Positions 44,601 to 55,101 of a stretch of 64,000 nt of DNA are shown piece after piece. This DNA is from SSF14 sp037045585 (lineage in GTDB: Bacteria > Actinomycetota > Acidimicrobiia > Acidimicrobiales > Microtrichaceae). The first letter of the stretch is position 1. The number at the start of each line of letters is the position of its first letter. The position numbers and the translations under genes were made by a program. The notes beneath the pieces are model-generated. The model had not been told where the DNA came from, made no database searches, and saw nothing but the letters and a program-made list of their open reading frames with translations. The stretch lies in NCBI GenBank assembly GCA_037045585.1, contig JBAOIR010000036.1, forward strand, positions 62,001 through 126,000, in the 5' to 3' direction.

Positions 44601-45725
44601 GTGCGCCTCTTCGACACCGCCCGCCAGGAGATCGTCCCGTTCGAGGTTGGCCCCGTGGTGTCGCTGTATACGTGCGGCATCACGCCGTACGACTCGACGC
44701 ACCTCGGGCACGCCGCGACGTACCTCGGCTACGACGTCCTGCAGCGTCGGCTGCGTGACCTGGGCCACGAGACGCGTTGCGTCCGCAACGTGACCGACGT
44801 CGACGATTCGATCCTCGCCAAGGCCCGTGACATCGGGGTCCACTACCTCGACCTCGCGGCGGCGGAGATCGCCCGCTTCGACAACGACATGGTCACCCTC
44901 GAGACCATCCCGAGCTACTCCGAGCCGCGGGCCACGTCGGCCATCCCCGACATCCGCGGGTTCATCGGCATGGTCCTCGACGAGGGCTACGCCTACCAGG
45001 CCGGGGGCGCCGTCTACTTCGAGGTCTCGAAGTTCCCCAAGTTCGGCACGATCAGCAACTACACCCGCGACGACATGCTGGCCTTCGCTGCCGAGCGCGG
45101 GCAACGTCGACGATCCACACAAGCGTGATCCGCTCGACTTCATCTTGTGGCAGCCGTCGCTGCCCGACGAACCGGCCTGGGACTCGCTGTGGGGCCCCGG
45201 TCGTCCCGGTTGGCACATCGAGTGTTCGGCGCTGTGCCTTCGTGAACTCGGCACCACCATCGACCTGCACGGCGGCGGCTCCGACCTGATCTTCCCGCAT
45301 CACGAGTGCGAGGCGGCGCAGTCCGAGGCAGCGACCGGGGAGCCGCTCGTCCGGCACTGGATGCACCAGGCCATGGTGTCGATGGACGGCGAGAAGATGT
45401 CCAAGTCGCTCGGCAACCTCGTGTTCGTGTCCGACCTCGTGAAGGACTGGGACCCTCGGGCGATCCGGCTGACGGTGGTCTCACACCACTACCGCGAGCC
45501 GTGGGAGTGGAACGACTCGCTGATGCCGACCAACGACGAGCGCCTTCGAGCCTGGGTTGCCGCCGGCAACGGTGGCGGCGCCCTCGACGAGGTGCGCGAG
45601 CGCTCGACGAGGACCTCGACACGCCCGGTGCCATCGAAGCGATCGATCGTGCGGCGGCGAAGGGGCTCGGGGTCAGTGAGGCTGCCGCCCTGCTCGGTGT
45701 CGTCACCGACCGTCCGGTGATCTGA
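44601..45725 (+). CDS. mshC: Mycothiol cysteine ligase MshC (two frameshifts)
   Basis: About 374 residues after repair, from the GTG at 44601. It joins cysteine to glucosaminyl-inositol in mycothiol synthesis. The signature YTCGITPYDSTHLGHAATYL distinguishes MshC from ordinary CysRS (which has GPTVYD...HIGH). The zinc residues lie in CGIT (Cys25), HIECSAL and FPHHE, with the KMSKS loop as GEKMSKSLGN. Frame changes near 45098 (a GGG run in GAGCGCGGGCAAC) and near 45600 interrupt it; the last part reads LDEDLDTPGAIEAIDRAAA. MshC was chosen over CysS on the ITPYD and GGGSDLIFPHHE motifs. Mycothiol use fits an actinobacterial host. Confidence 0.87.
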
Positions 45726-45917
45726 GATCTGAGATCTGACACAGGGTCTCACGCGTGACCCCGGTCGCACGCGGTAGACAGTTGGCAGGGAACGGCTCGG
45801 AAATGGTGGGTTCTGAGCCCCTTCACACGTTGTTCACCGGAAGTCGCAGCATCGGTGCTTGATCTTGAGCACAATGGACCGACGAGACAACGAGACGAGC
45901 GAGGAAGGGGGGACACG

Positions 45918-46751
45918 ATGACGGTGAAGGAAGCGGGACAGATCCAGGGACTTGCCAAGGCCGTCTTGAGCCCCGTGTTCAAGTTCGCGTGGCGGGTTCG
46001 CACCGAGGGGCTCGAGAAGGTACCGGCCTCCGGCGGCGCCATCCTCGCCCCCAACCACACCTCCGTGCTCGACTCGTTCTTCCTGCCGCTCGTGGTCGGC
46101 CGCGCCATGACCTACGTCGGCAAGGCCGAGTACATGGACGACTGGAAGACCAAGTACCTCTTCCCGGCGATGGGCATGATCCCGATCGACCGGTCCGGTG
46201 GAGATGCCTCGTCGCGGGCGCTCGACGCCGCTGTCGGGGTGCTCGAACGCGGTGAGCTGTTCGGCATCTACCCCGAGGGCACCCGCTCCCGCAGCGGCAA
46301 GCTCCACAAGGGCCACACCGGCGTGGCCCGCATCGCTCTCCGGGCCAACGCCCCGATCGTCCCCGTCGGCATCATCGGCGCCGTCGAGGTGCAGCCGCCC
46401 GACGCCAAGTTCCCGCGGCCGTTCATGGAGGTGCTGATCCGTTTCGGCGATCCCGTCGACGTGTCCCGCTACCGAGACCGTGCCAACGACCGACTGGTGT
46501 TGCGCCAACTCACCGACGAGCTCATGTACTCGATCCGCGACCTCTCCGGTCAGGAGTACGTCGACACGTACGCCACCAAGACGCACGAGACGATGCCGGC
46601 CGAGTCCACGCACATCGTGACGCCCGAACCGAACGTCGAGGCCCTGCCTCCGCTCGTCGAGAAGGTGCCGTCGCTCACGACCGAGGCAGCTCAGCCACGG
46701 TCGTCCACGGCGGTGCTGCAGTCCCGGCCGCTCGTCGACCTGTCGTTCTAG
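45918..46751 (+). CDS. 1-acyl-glycerol-3-phosphate acyltransferase (PlsC family)
   Basis: A 277-residue acyltransferase from the ATG at 45918, preceded by GAAGGGGGG. The catalytic block NHTSVLD (H-x4-D), the MIPIDRSGG segment, the substrate motif YPEGTRS and the PVGIIG strand are all present. It should transfer an acyl chain to lysophosphatidic acid at the membrane, a step in phospholipid synthesis. A disordered Pro/Thr-rich tail of about 70 residues is an addition to the usual length. The preceding 190 bp contain a TGAGATC direct repeat and no recognised gene. Confidence 0.92.
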   Translation: MTVKEAGQIQGLAKAVLSPVFKFAWRVRTEGLEKVPASGGAILAPNHTSVLDSFFLPLVVGRAMTYVGKAEYMDDWKTKYLFPAMGMIPIDRSGGDASSRALDAAVGVLERGELFGIYPEGTRSRSGKLHKGHTGVARIALRANAPIVPVGIIGAVEVQPPDAKFPRPFMEVLIRFGDPVDVSRYRDRANDRLVLRQLTDELMYSIRDLSGQEYVDTYATKTHETMPAESTHIVTPEPNVEALPPLVEKVPSLTTEAAQPRSSTAVLQSRPLVDLSF

Positions 46752-47737
46752 GCGGGTGCGAGGACGAGTCGCGAGAACCGCTGACTGTTGCCGTCCAATG
46801 GCCCGGCGATCACGGTGCGGGCCGCGGTGGGCGAGTCCTCGACGGCGACGATCTCGGTCCGGTCGAGTGTGCCCGGTACCAGCATCTCGACCAGCACGCG
46901 GGCACCGCCGATCTCGCCCGCCGTCTCGGGGTAGCCGGTGTAGGAGTCGAACAGCCCGAGGGAGCGTTCGCCGAGACCGTCGACCCCGACGGTGCGCAGC
47001 TCGAACGCCGGCCGCAGCAGGCCTCGGTACACCGAGTAGACGATGCGATCGGCGTCGGTGAGCCGGTAGGCGTACTTGGCCTCACCGGTCACCGGCACCA
47101 CGATGGCGAGCGGGTCGCTGCCGGTGGTCGTCGCGGTGAAGAGGGCGTAGTCCTCCGACATGCTCCAGAGGTTGTACCCACGGACGATGAGTCGTGACCC
47201 GTCTCGGTTGAAGTCCTGGATCGTCGGCAGGCCGGTGCCGAGTGGCCAGGCGAACGAACGGCGGAGCGTCAGGTCGATCGCGTTGTAGATGTCGACGTAG
47301 GCGCCCGTGTTGTCCCACCTCGTGATGCCGAACGTGGAGCCGTCTGCGGAATACCGGTACCCCGACGTCTGGGGACCGAAGTCCGCACGGAGGACCCCGC
47401 TGCCGTCGTAGATCCCGGTCGACACCGTCCCGTCGGGGTGGTCGACACGACCCAGACGATCGGCGTTCGCCGGGTTCCCCAGGCCGCTGGCGTCGAAGTA
47501 GAGGTCGAGGGCGGTGACGGGGTCGGTGGGGAAGTCCGATGTGCCGCCTGGGTTCGAGAGGATCTTGCCGACCCCGGCCGGAGAGGTCGTGACGAGGATT
47601 CGGTTGCCGGGCGACAGCAACTCGGCACGGTACGGCGACGGTGCCGGCGGATCGGTCGGGCAGGCAGTGGCGACGAGCGCGAGGGTCGCCGTCGCCAGCG
47701 TGAGTGGGATCGAGCGGAACCTACGGGACATGGTCAT
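46748..47737 (-). CDS. Secreted lipoprotein, TolB-like, unknown function
   Basis: About 329 residues from the ATG at 47737 (an ATG at 47731 is also possible). A signal with RRFRS and the lipobox ALVATAC marks a lipoprotein. The body shows repeated strand-turn patterns typical of a beta-propeller (SADGSTFGITRWDNTGAYVD, DFNRDGSRLIVRGYNLWS). It resembles the unknown lipoproteins near 17-19 kb in style but not in sequence. It overlaps the acyltransferase 3' end by 4 bp in convergent orientation and is divergent from thrS. Function unknown. Confidence 0.75.
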   Translation of the reverse strand: MTMSRRFRSIPLTLATATLALVATACPTDPPAPSPYRAELLSPGNRILVTTSPAGVGKILSNPGGTSDFPTDPVTALDLYFDASGLGNPANADRLGRVDHPDGTVSTGIYDGSGVLRADFGPQTSGYRYSADGSTFGITRWDNTGAYVDIYNAIDLTLRRSFAWPLGTGLPTIQDFNRDGSRLIVRGYNLWSMSEDYALFTATTTGSDPLAIVVPVTGEAKYAYRLTDADRIVYSVYRGLLRPAFELRTVGVDGLGERSLGLFDSYTGYPETAGEIGGARVLVEMLVPGTLDRTEIVAVEDSPTAARTVIAGPLDGNSQRFSRLVLAPA

Positions 47738-47854
47738 CACACTCCGGGCTGGTAGCTGCGTGAGAGCAGGGTACATAACAGTGTGTCACCAACTCGTCTC
47801 GGGGGTTGGGCAAACTGCACGGGGGCTCGAAGGGGCGCCGGTAGCATGCTCGCC

Positions 47855-49816
<1,962 letters not shown>

Positions 49817-49832
49817 GGGTTCGGTCCCGACG

Positions 49833-50345
49833 ATGCCCCTCAGCCACCTCTGGGCCACCTGGCGCGCCAACTACGTCACGTCGTCGGTGGAGTCACGCTC
49901 CGACGCGCCCGCCGACGGACGCACGCTCTTCGAGCGCATCCTCGCTGCGGACGGGACCGACGACGAGAAGCACCTGCTGCACCGCGGCCGCACCTGCTTC
50001 GTGCTCCTCAACAAGTTCCCCTACACCTCCGGGCACCTGCTGGTGCTCCCCAACCGTGGTGTCGCCGACCTCGAGGCGCTCACCGCCGACGAGCACACCG
50101 AGCTGTGGACGCTCGTGCGCTCGTCGGTGGTGGCGCTCAAGGCGGCGTTCCGGTGCGACGCCGTCAACGTCGGGGTCAACCTCGGGGCGGCCGCCGGAGG
50201 CAGCCAGTCCGATCACCTCCACGTGCACTGCGTGCCGCGCTGGACCGGCGACGCCAACTTCATCGGCGTCGCCGCCGAGACGAGGGTGCTCCCCGTGTCG
50301 CTCGACGACGCGCTCGCTTCGCTCCGGGTCGTGTTCCGCCCGTAG
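49833..50345 (+). CDS. HIT-family nucleotide hydrolase/phosphorylase
   Basis: A 170-residue histidine-triad protein. The catalytic motif is QSDHLHVHCVPRW (H-x-H-x-H), and the upstream strand FVLLNKFPYTSGHLLVLPNRG is typical of the AP4A-phosphorylase-like branch found next to pgsA in actinobacteria. It starts at the ATG at 49833, 16 bp after thrS. It probably hydrolyses or phosphorylyses dinucleoside polyphosphates; the exact substrate is not fixed by sequence. Cotranscription with thrS is likely. Confidence 0.93.
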   Translation: MPLSHLWATWRANYVTSSVESRSDAPADGRTLFERILAADGTDDEKHLLHRGRTCFVLLNKFPYTSGHLLVLPNRGVADLEALTADEHTELWTLVRSSVVALKAAFRCDAVNVGVNLGAAAGGSQSDHLHVHCVPRWTGDANFIGVAAETRVLPVSLDDALASLRVVFRP

Positions 50346-50389
50346 GCTCGGCGCCGTGACCGAGTCCCCCGAGTCCACGCCCGAGATCG

Positions 50390-50887
50390 ATGACTGCCGT
50401 GATCGATGACGCCGACGTCGTCGACGAACTGCCCGCCGACCTCAACGTCGCCGAGGCGTCGGCCGACTACCTCCTGCCCAACAACAACCGTCGCCGCATC
50501 CCCGCGGCGATCTACCTGTTGATCGCGGCGGTGTGCCTCCTGTTGTGGATCACCAAGCGCGACAGCTCGCCGCTCGTGAACGACGGGTACCTGTGGGTCG
50601 CCGTGTTCCTCGGTGGCTTTGCCATCTACGGCCTCATCGCAGGTCGCACCCTGCTCATCGACGAGACGGAGGCGCTCGCGACCGCCAATCGCACCGTTGG
50701 GTTCACCGTCGGCCACGCGTCCGCGCAGATGGTGTGGCGAGGCTGGCTGTCGCGTCCCGTGTGGCGCCTGCTGGCCTACTCCGCGGACAACCCGCCGTCG
50801 CGGCGGGCGATCGTCGTCGTCGACGGCATCTCCGGCGAGGTCATCGAGTGGTTCGCCGAGCAGAACCCCGAGGACTGGGCGGCCTGA
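50390..50887 (+). CDS. Two-helix membrane protein, unknown
   Basis: A 165-residue protein. A short acidic N-terminus is followed by two membrane helices (AAIYLLIAAVCLLLWI and LWVAVFLGGFAIYGLIAG) and an alpha/beta-looking cytoplasmic part ending VVVDGISGEVIEWFAEQNPEDW. I do not recognise it by name, but its place between the HIT gene and pgsA and its colinearity suggest a cluster-associated protein of phosphatidylinositol lipid synthesis. Start at the ATG at 50390; a GTG three codons later is possible. Confidence 0.78.
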   Translation: MTAVIDDADVVDELPADLNVAEASADYLLPNNNRRRIPAAIYLLIAAVCLLLWITKRDSSPLVNDGYLWVAVFLGGFAIYGLIAGRTLLIDETEALATANRTVGFTVGHASAQMVWRGWLSRPVWRLLAYSADNPPSRRAIVVVDGISGEVIEWFAEQNPEDWAA

Positions 50888-50933
50888 CCGTCCGACCGAC
50901 GCCGCGGTGATGCCCGGATCGGCTCCGGGCCGG

Positions 50934-50958
50934 GAGGTACGCTGGGCGGACGTACCTC
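50934..50958. other. Inverted repeat upstream of pgsA
   Basis: GAGGTACG and CGTACCTC form a perfect 8-bp stem around a 9-nt loop. A second stem, GCCCGGA/TCCGGGC, lies at 50912-50930, just after the upstream gene stop and could attenuate or terminate transcription. The paired hairpins before pgsA suggest regulation or a boundary between thrS-HIT and the lipid genes. Confidence 0.5.
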
Positions 50959-51007
50959 GGTGCTTGCTACAGTAAGCGCTCCACGAGGATTTCCCGAAGG
51001 AGTCACA

Positions 51008-51724
51008 ATGCTCGACGGACGCTTCCGCGGCCAGATCGAGACCTGGGTCAAGCCAGTCGGCATGAGCGTGAAGCGCGCGGGCATCCCCGCCGACGCCATC
51101 ACCGCCGTCGGCCTGGCCATGTCGGTCGCCTGCGCCATCGCTGTCGGGGCCGGCGCGCTCCGCCTCGGTGTCATCCTCCTCGCACTCACGGGTATTCCCG
51201 ACACGCTCGACGGTGCCGTGGCCAAGGCCTCGGGCACGTCGAGCCAGCGCGGCGCCTTCTTCGATTCCGTCAGCGACCGCGTCACCGATGCGCTCCTGTT
51301 CGGCGGCGTCGCCTGGTACCTCGCCTCGCAGACCGACCAGAGCCGGTACCTCCCGGTGCTTGCCTTCGCTGCGTTCGGCACGGCCGTGCTGCCGTCCTAC
51401 ATCCGGGCCAAGGCCGACGCGCTCGGGCTCGACGCCCGTGGTGGCCTCGTCGAGCGGGCCGAACGATTCGTGATCCTGGGTGCCGGCCTCCTCTTCGACC
51501 GGTTCCTCATTGCCGCCCTCGTGGTGCTCGTTGTGCTCAACATGGCGACGGCGATCCAGCGATTCGTGAAGGTGTGGAACCAGGCCTCGAAGCCGCTGCC
51601 CATGCCCCGCCCCGCTGCCGCCCGTCGTCGCTCCCGTGCCTCGACGCCGTCACCGGCCGCCGCACGCTGGCAGGCGCGTCGCGCCGAGGCCCGCGAACGA
51701 GCCCGGACTCGCCGCGGCTACTGA
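51008..51724 (+). CDS. pgsA: Phosphatidylinositol phosphate synthase (CDP-alcohol phosphatidyltransferase)
   Basis: A 238-residue membrane enzyme from the ATG at 51008 with GAAGGAG upstream. The CDP-alcohol motif D-x2-D-G-x2-A-(R/K)-x8-G-x3-D-x3-D is seen as DTLDGAVAKASGT...RGAFFDSVSD, with Lys in place of the common Arg. Several hydrophobic helices follow (ILGAGLLFDRFLIAALVVLVVL). The gene neighbourhood, with an acyltransferase and PimA next, identifies it as the mycobacterial PgsA1 type that joins inositol-1-phosphate to CDP-diacylglycerol, rather than a phosphatidylglycerophosphate synthase. The basic C-terminal tail (about 50 residues) is extra. Confidence 0.88.
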   Translation: MLDGRFRGQIETWVKPVGMSVKRAGIPADAITAVGLAMSVACAIAVGAGALRLGVILLALTGIPDTLDGAVAKASGTSSQRGAFFDSVSDRVTDALLFGGVAWYLASQTDQSRYLPVLAFAAFGTAVLPSYIRAKADALGLDARGGLVERAERFVILGAGLLFDRFLIAALVVLVVLNMATAIQRFVKVWNQASKPLPMPRPAAARRRSRASTPSPAAARWQARRAEARERARTRRGY

Positions 51725-51727
51725 TCG

Positions 51728-52726
51728 GTGGCCCCGCTCGACCCCATCAGCGCCGCCCGCGCCGCAGCCCGTAAGGCCTTCGCGCCGGCGCTGGAGCGCG
51801 CCGCGGGTCCAGCGATCGTGGGCGCCTACAAACTCGGCGAAGCGCTCGCCCAACGCGCCCCGCGCCAGATCGGCGACCCCGTGCTCGCCGCCGCCGGCCA
51901 CGCCGCAGCGCTGCGCGGTGGCGACAAGCGCCTCATCGTCGAGCGGAACCTGCGCCGTGTCTACGAACGCGACCTGACCCGCAACGAGATCAACACCAAG
52001 GTGCAGGCGACCTTCGAGAGCTACGCCCGCTACTACTACGACTCGTTCCGTCTGACCGGAATGTCGGTCGAGGAGGTGGCCGCCGGGTTCACTGTCGAGG
52101 GCATCGAGCACATCGAGGAGGCGATGGAACACGACGCCGTCGGACCCGTGCTCGCGCTGCCACACCTCGGGGGCTGGGAATGGGCAGCGTTCTGGATCAC
52201 CCAGGTTCGGAACTGGGGCCTCGCCGCGGTGGTCGAGCAGCTCGAGCCGCCCGAACTGTTCGAGTGGTTCCTCGAGTTCCGCACCTCGCTCGGCATGAAC
52301 ATCATCCCGCTCAGTCCCACCGCCGCTGACGAGGTGGCGATGGCGGCGGCCAACAAGGAGATCGTGTGCCTCCTGTGCGACCGCGACCTCACCCGTGCCG
52401 GACCCGAGATCACCTTCTTCGGTGAGACGACCTCGCTGCCGGCGGGCCCCGCCGTGATGGCGTTGCGCGGCGGCTGCCGGGTGTTGCCCACCGCCGTGTA
52501 CTTCACCGAACGTGGCGTGCACGGTGTCGTGCGCCCTCCGATCGAGATCGAGCGGACGCCCGGAGCGACCTCGATCCGTGAGGACGTCGTCCGCTTCACC
52601 CAGGTGCTCGCCACCGAGCTCGAAGGGCTCATCGCCCGGGCACCCGAGCAATGGCACCTCCTGCAACCGAACTGGCCGAGCGACTACGAGGCGCTCGGCA
52701 TCACGCCGCCGCCCCGTCGCGGCTGA
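51728..52726 (+). CDS. Phosphatidylinositol mannoside acyltransferase (PatA-like)
   Basis: A 332-residue protein of the LpxL/HtrB lysophospholipid acyltransferase family, from the GTG at 51728. Motifs: ALPHLGGWEWAAFWI with the H-x4-(D/E) catalytic pair, CDRDLTRAGPEITFFGE, PTAVYFTERG. The gene sits between pgsA and pimA exactly as patA does in mycobacteria, so it should acylate the mannose of phosphatidylinositol mannoside at the inner face of the membrane. The gap to pgsA is 3 bp. Confidence 0.9.
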   Translation: MAPLDPISAARAAARKAFAPALERAAGPAIVGAYKLGEALAQRAPRQIGDPVLAAAGHAAALRGGDKRLIVERNLRRVYERDLTRNEINTKVQATFESYARYYYDSFRLTGMSVEEVAAGFTVEGIEHIEEAMEHDAVGPVLALPHLGGWEWAAFWITQVRNWGLAAVVEQLEPPELFEWFLEFRTSLGMNIIPLSPTAADEVAMAAANKEIVCLLCDRDLTRAGPEITFFGETTSLPAGPAVMALRGGCRVLPTAVYFTERGVHGVVRPPIEIERTPGATSIREDVVRFTQVLATELEGLIARAPEQWHLLQPNWPSDYEALGITPPPRRG

Positions 52727-52740
52727 GCAGGGTCGGCGTC

Positions 52741-53868
52741 GTGCACATCGGGATGGTCTGTCCCTACAGCCTCACCGTGCCCGGTGGTGTGCAGGGCCAG
52801 GTGCTGGGTCTGGCCCGGGCGTTGCGCGAGCGTGGGCACAACGTCCAGATCCTGGCGCCGGCGGACGCCCCGCCCACCGAGGGCGGTGTCACGGTCATCG
52901 GGCCGTCGGTGATGAACGCCGCCAACGGTTCCATCGCCCCGATCTCGCCCAACCCCCAGGCGCAACTGCGCACCATGCGGGCGCTGTGGGACGAGAAGTT
53001 CGACGTCCTCCATCTGCACGAGCCGCTCGTGCCCGGCCCGACCGTGACGGCACTCATGCTCCGTTCGGCCCCGATCGTCGGGACGTTCCACGCTGCCGGC
53101 GAGCAGCCGATGTACAAGTCGATGTCGAGCCTCGCCCGCTGGTTCGGGTCGCGGATCGACGCCAAGGTCGCCGTCTCCCAGGACGCGCAGGCCCTGGCCG
53201 GTGTCGCGATCCCCGAGCCGTGGACGATCCTGTTCAACGGAGTCGAGGTCGACCAGTTCGCGTCGGCCGAGCCGTGGGTCGATCCGCCTGGCCCCGACGG
53301 CGCGGTCGACGACCGCCAGACGGTCTTGTTCGTCGGGCGCCACGAGGAGCGCAAGGGCCTGGGGGTCCTGCTCGACGCCGTCGGCCTCATCGACCAGGAC
53401 CTGCGGGTGTGGGTCGCCGGATCGGGCCCCGAGACCGAGGAGTTGCAGGCGCGCCATGCTGCCGACCATCGCATCGAGTGGCTCGGCCGCATCAGCAACG
53501 ACGAGCGGAACCGGCGGATGGCCGCAGCCAGTGTGTTCGTGGCACCGTCGCTCGGTGGCGAGTCGTTCGGGGTGATCCTCCTCGAGGCGATGGCGGCTGG
53601 CGCACCGGTGGTGGCCTCGTCGATCAGCGGCTACGTGGGCGTCGCCGGTCCGCTCGACGGTGAGCCCGCCGCAGCGCTCCTGCCCGAACCGGGTGATCCG
53701 GCCGCGTTCGCCATGGCCATCTCCGAGGTGCTCGGCGACGACGCGCTGGCCGACCGCCTGCGTGCGAGCGGTCGCGACCGTGCGAATCGATTCTCGATGG
53801 ATCGCTTGGCCGAGGCGTACACCGTCCTCTACGAGGCCGTCATCGCCGAGGCTGCGCTCAACGCCTGA
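52741..53868 (+). CDS. pimA: Phosphatidylinositol alpha-mannosyltransferase (PimA, GT4)
   Basis: A 375-residue GT4 transferase, GTG start at 52741, 14 bp after the acyltransferase. N-terminal donor/acceptor strand MVCPYSLTVPGGVQGQVLGL, DVLHLHEPLVPGP, the PI-binding region, VGRHEERKGLGVLLDA and the GT4 E-x7-E box as GESFGVILLEAMAAG are all visible. It transfers mannose from GDP-mannose to phosphatidylinositol, the first step of PIM synthesis. The 647 bp that follow hold a DUF222 relic, not an active gene. Confidence 0.94.
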   Translation: MHIGMVCPYSLTVPGGVQGQVLGLARALRERGHNVQILAPADAPPTEGGVTVIGPSVMNAANGSIAPISPNPQAQLRTMRALWDEKFDVLHLHEPLVPGPTVTALMLRSAPIVGTFHAAGEQPMYKSMSSLARWFGSRIDAKVAVSQDAQALAGVAIPEPWTILFNGVEVDQFASAEPWVDPPGPDGAVDDRQTVLFVGRHEERKGLGVLLDAVGLIDQDLRVWVAGSGPETEELQARHAADHRIEWLGRISNDERNRRMAAASVFVAPSLGGESFGVILLEAMAAGAPVVASSISGYVGVAGPLDGEPAAALLPEPGDPAAFAMAISEVLGDDALADRLRASGRDRANRFSMDRLAEAYTVLYEAVIAEAALNA

Positions 53869-53914
53869 GGAACCTGCGACCTCATTTGCCACCGGTCACG
53901 AGGATGGCGTCGGT

Positions 53915-54211
53915 TCCGTGAGGCCTCGTCCTCGTTGCGTGCCGACCAGGCTGCCAAGGCCGTGCCGAGTTGGCTCGGTGCCGTTCGCTCGGCGATGTCC
54001 AGGAGCTCGCCCTCGTTCTCGGCCGTCGCCAGCCGCGTGACGGAGCGAACCTTGGTGTCGGACAGCCGTCCCTCCCGGAAGGCCGAGCGCGTCTTGGCGA
54101 GCTGGAGGAGTTCCCGTCCGACGCGGAGCCACTCGCGGGCGGTGCTCACCTCGATGTCGAGCACGCGGGGTCCGTCGTTCCGGAGCATCGCGTTCGCCCT
54201 CAGGGTTGTTC
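53915..54211 (-). pseudogene. DUF222 gene relic
   Basis: The reverse strand encodes a DUF222 segment of about 90 residues: TAREWLRVGRELLQLAKTRS, AFREGRLSDTKVRSVTRLA and ENEGELLDIAERTAPSQLG. This is the central part of the domain in the same style as the gene at 15142-16381, but the N-terminal start, the rest of DUF222 and the whole HNH nuclease are missing. The frame runs on into the end of pimA, where it no longer has family features. The coordinates are approximate. The 300 bp after it up to lemA show no gene. Confidence 0.75.
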
Positions 54212-54515
54212 TCGTGTTGGGAACCGGAGGTTCGAGTCGCAGTCGAGCTGCGCTCGACCAAGCCTAAATCGCACCCCTGACAGTGAAATGAGAGCTGGAA
54301 CGCTCACGGTCGGTGGCGATCACGCGTCCAGGACGCGTCGATCTCACTCGGCGCGTTTGCGTGATCTGCGCGTTGGAGGTCTGGCGGCAAACGATGGTCG
54401 ATCGCCGGAGGGCTCATCGCCGTGGTGTGGAGGGAGAACCCGGTCCAGAGGGGAGCGTGCCTATCATGGACGAGCGATCGCGTCCGCTCTGTCGGCCGCG
54501 GTCCGAGGAGAGCAC

Positions 54516-55076
54516 ATGATCTGGGTCCTGGTGATCCTCATAGCGCTGGTCGTGATCGTCGGGTTGGCGTTCATGTTCACGTACAACGGCCTCGTCGGGC
54601 TCCGCAACAAGATCGAGGCGGCGTACGCCCAGATCGACGTGCAGCTCAACCGTCGGCACGATCTCATTCCGAACCTGGTGGCCACGGTGAAGGGCTATGC
54701 GGCGCACGAGAGCGGCACGCTCGAGGCCGTGATCCAGGCCCGCAACATGGCCATGTCGGCCAACTCCATCGAGGACAAGGCGGCAGCGGAGAACGTCATC
54801 ACCGGTGCGCTCAAGTCGCTCTTCGCCCTGTCGGAGGCCTACCCCGACCTCAAGGCCAACACGAACTTCCAGCAGTTGCAGACCGAACTCAGCTCGACGG
54901 AGGACCGTATCGCCTACGCCCGGCAGTACTACAACGACAACGTCCGGGCCTACAACACCAAGATCCAGTCGTTCCCGAGCGTGGTCGTGGCCAACATGTT
55001 CAAGTTCGAGGAACGTCAGTACTTCCAAGCCGATGACCAGTCGCGGGGCAACGTCGCGGTCGATTTCGGCGCATGA
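54516..55076 (+). CDS. lemA: LemA family protein
   Basis: A 186-residue protein from the ATG at 54516 with GAGGAG upstream. An N-terminal membrane helix (IWVLVILIALVVIVGLAFMF) is followed by the LemA helical bundle: GLVGLRNKIEAAYAQIDVQL, RRHDLIPNLVATVKGYAAHE, LSSTEDRIAYARQYYNDNVR and NTKIQSFPS. LemA genes usually pair with an HtpX-like M48 protease or a TPM protein and are linked to envelope stress. Here an M48-like gene follows 25 bp downstream. Confidence 0.95.
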   Translation: MIWVLVILIALVVIVGLAFMFTYNGLVGLRNKIEAAYAQIDVQLNRRHDLIPNLVATVKGYAAHESGTLEAVIQARNMAMSANSIEDKAAAENVITGALKSLFALSEAYPDLKANTNFQQLQTELSSTEDRIAYARQYYNDNVRAYNTKIQSFPSVVVANMFKFEERQYFQADDQSRGNVAVDFGA

Positions 55077-55101
55077 GTTCCGCGAGGGGGACGGTCCTGT
55101 C

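Noticed and set aside
44601..45725. Ordinary cysteinyl-tRNA synthetase
   Set aside because: The CGITPYD...HLGHA and GGGSDLIFPHHE motifs and the total length of about 374 residues fit MshC, not CysRS.
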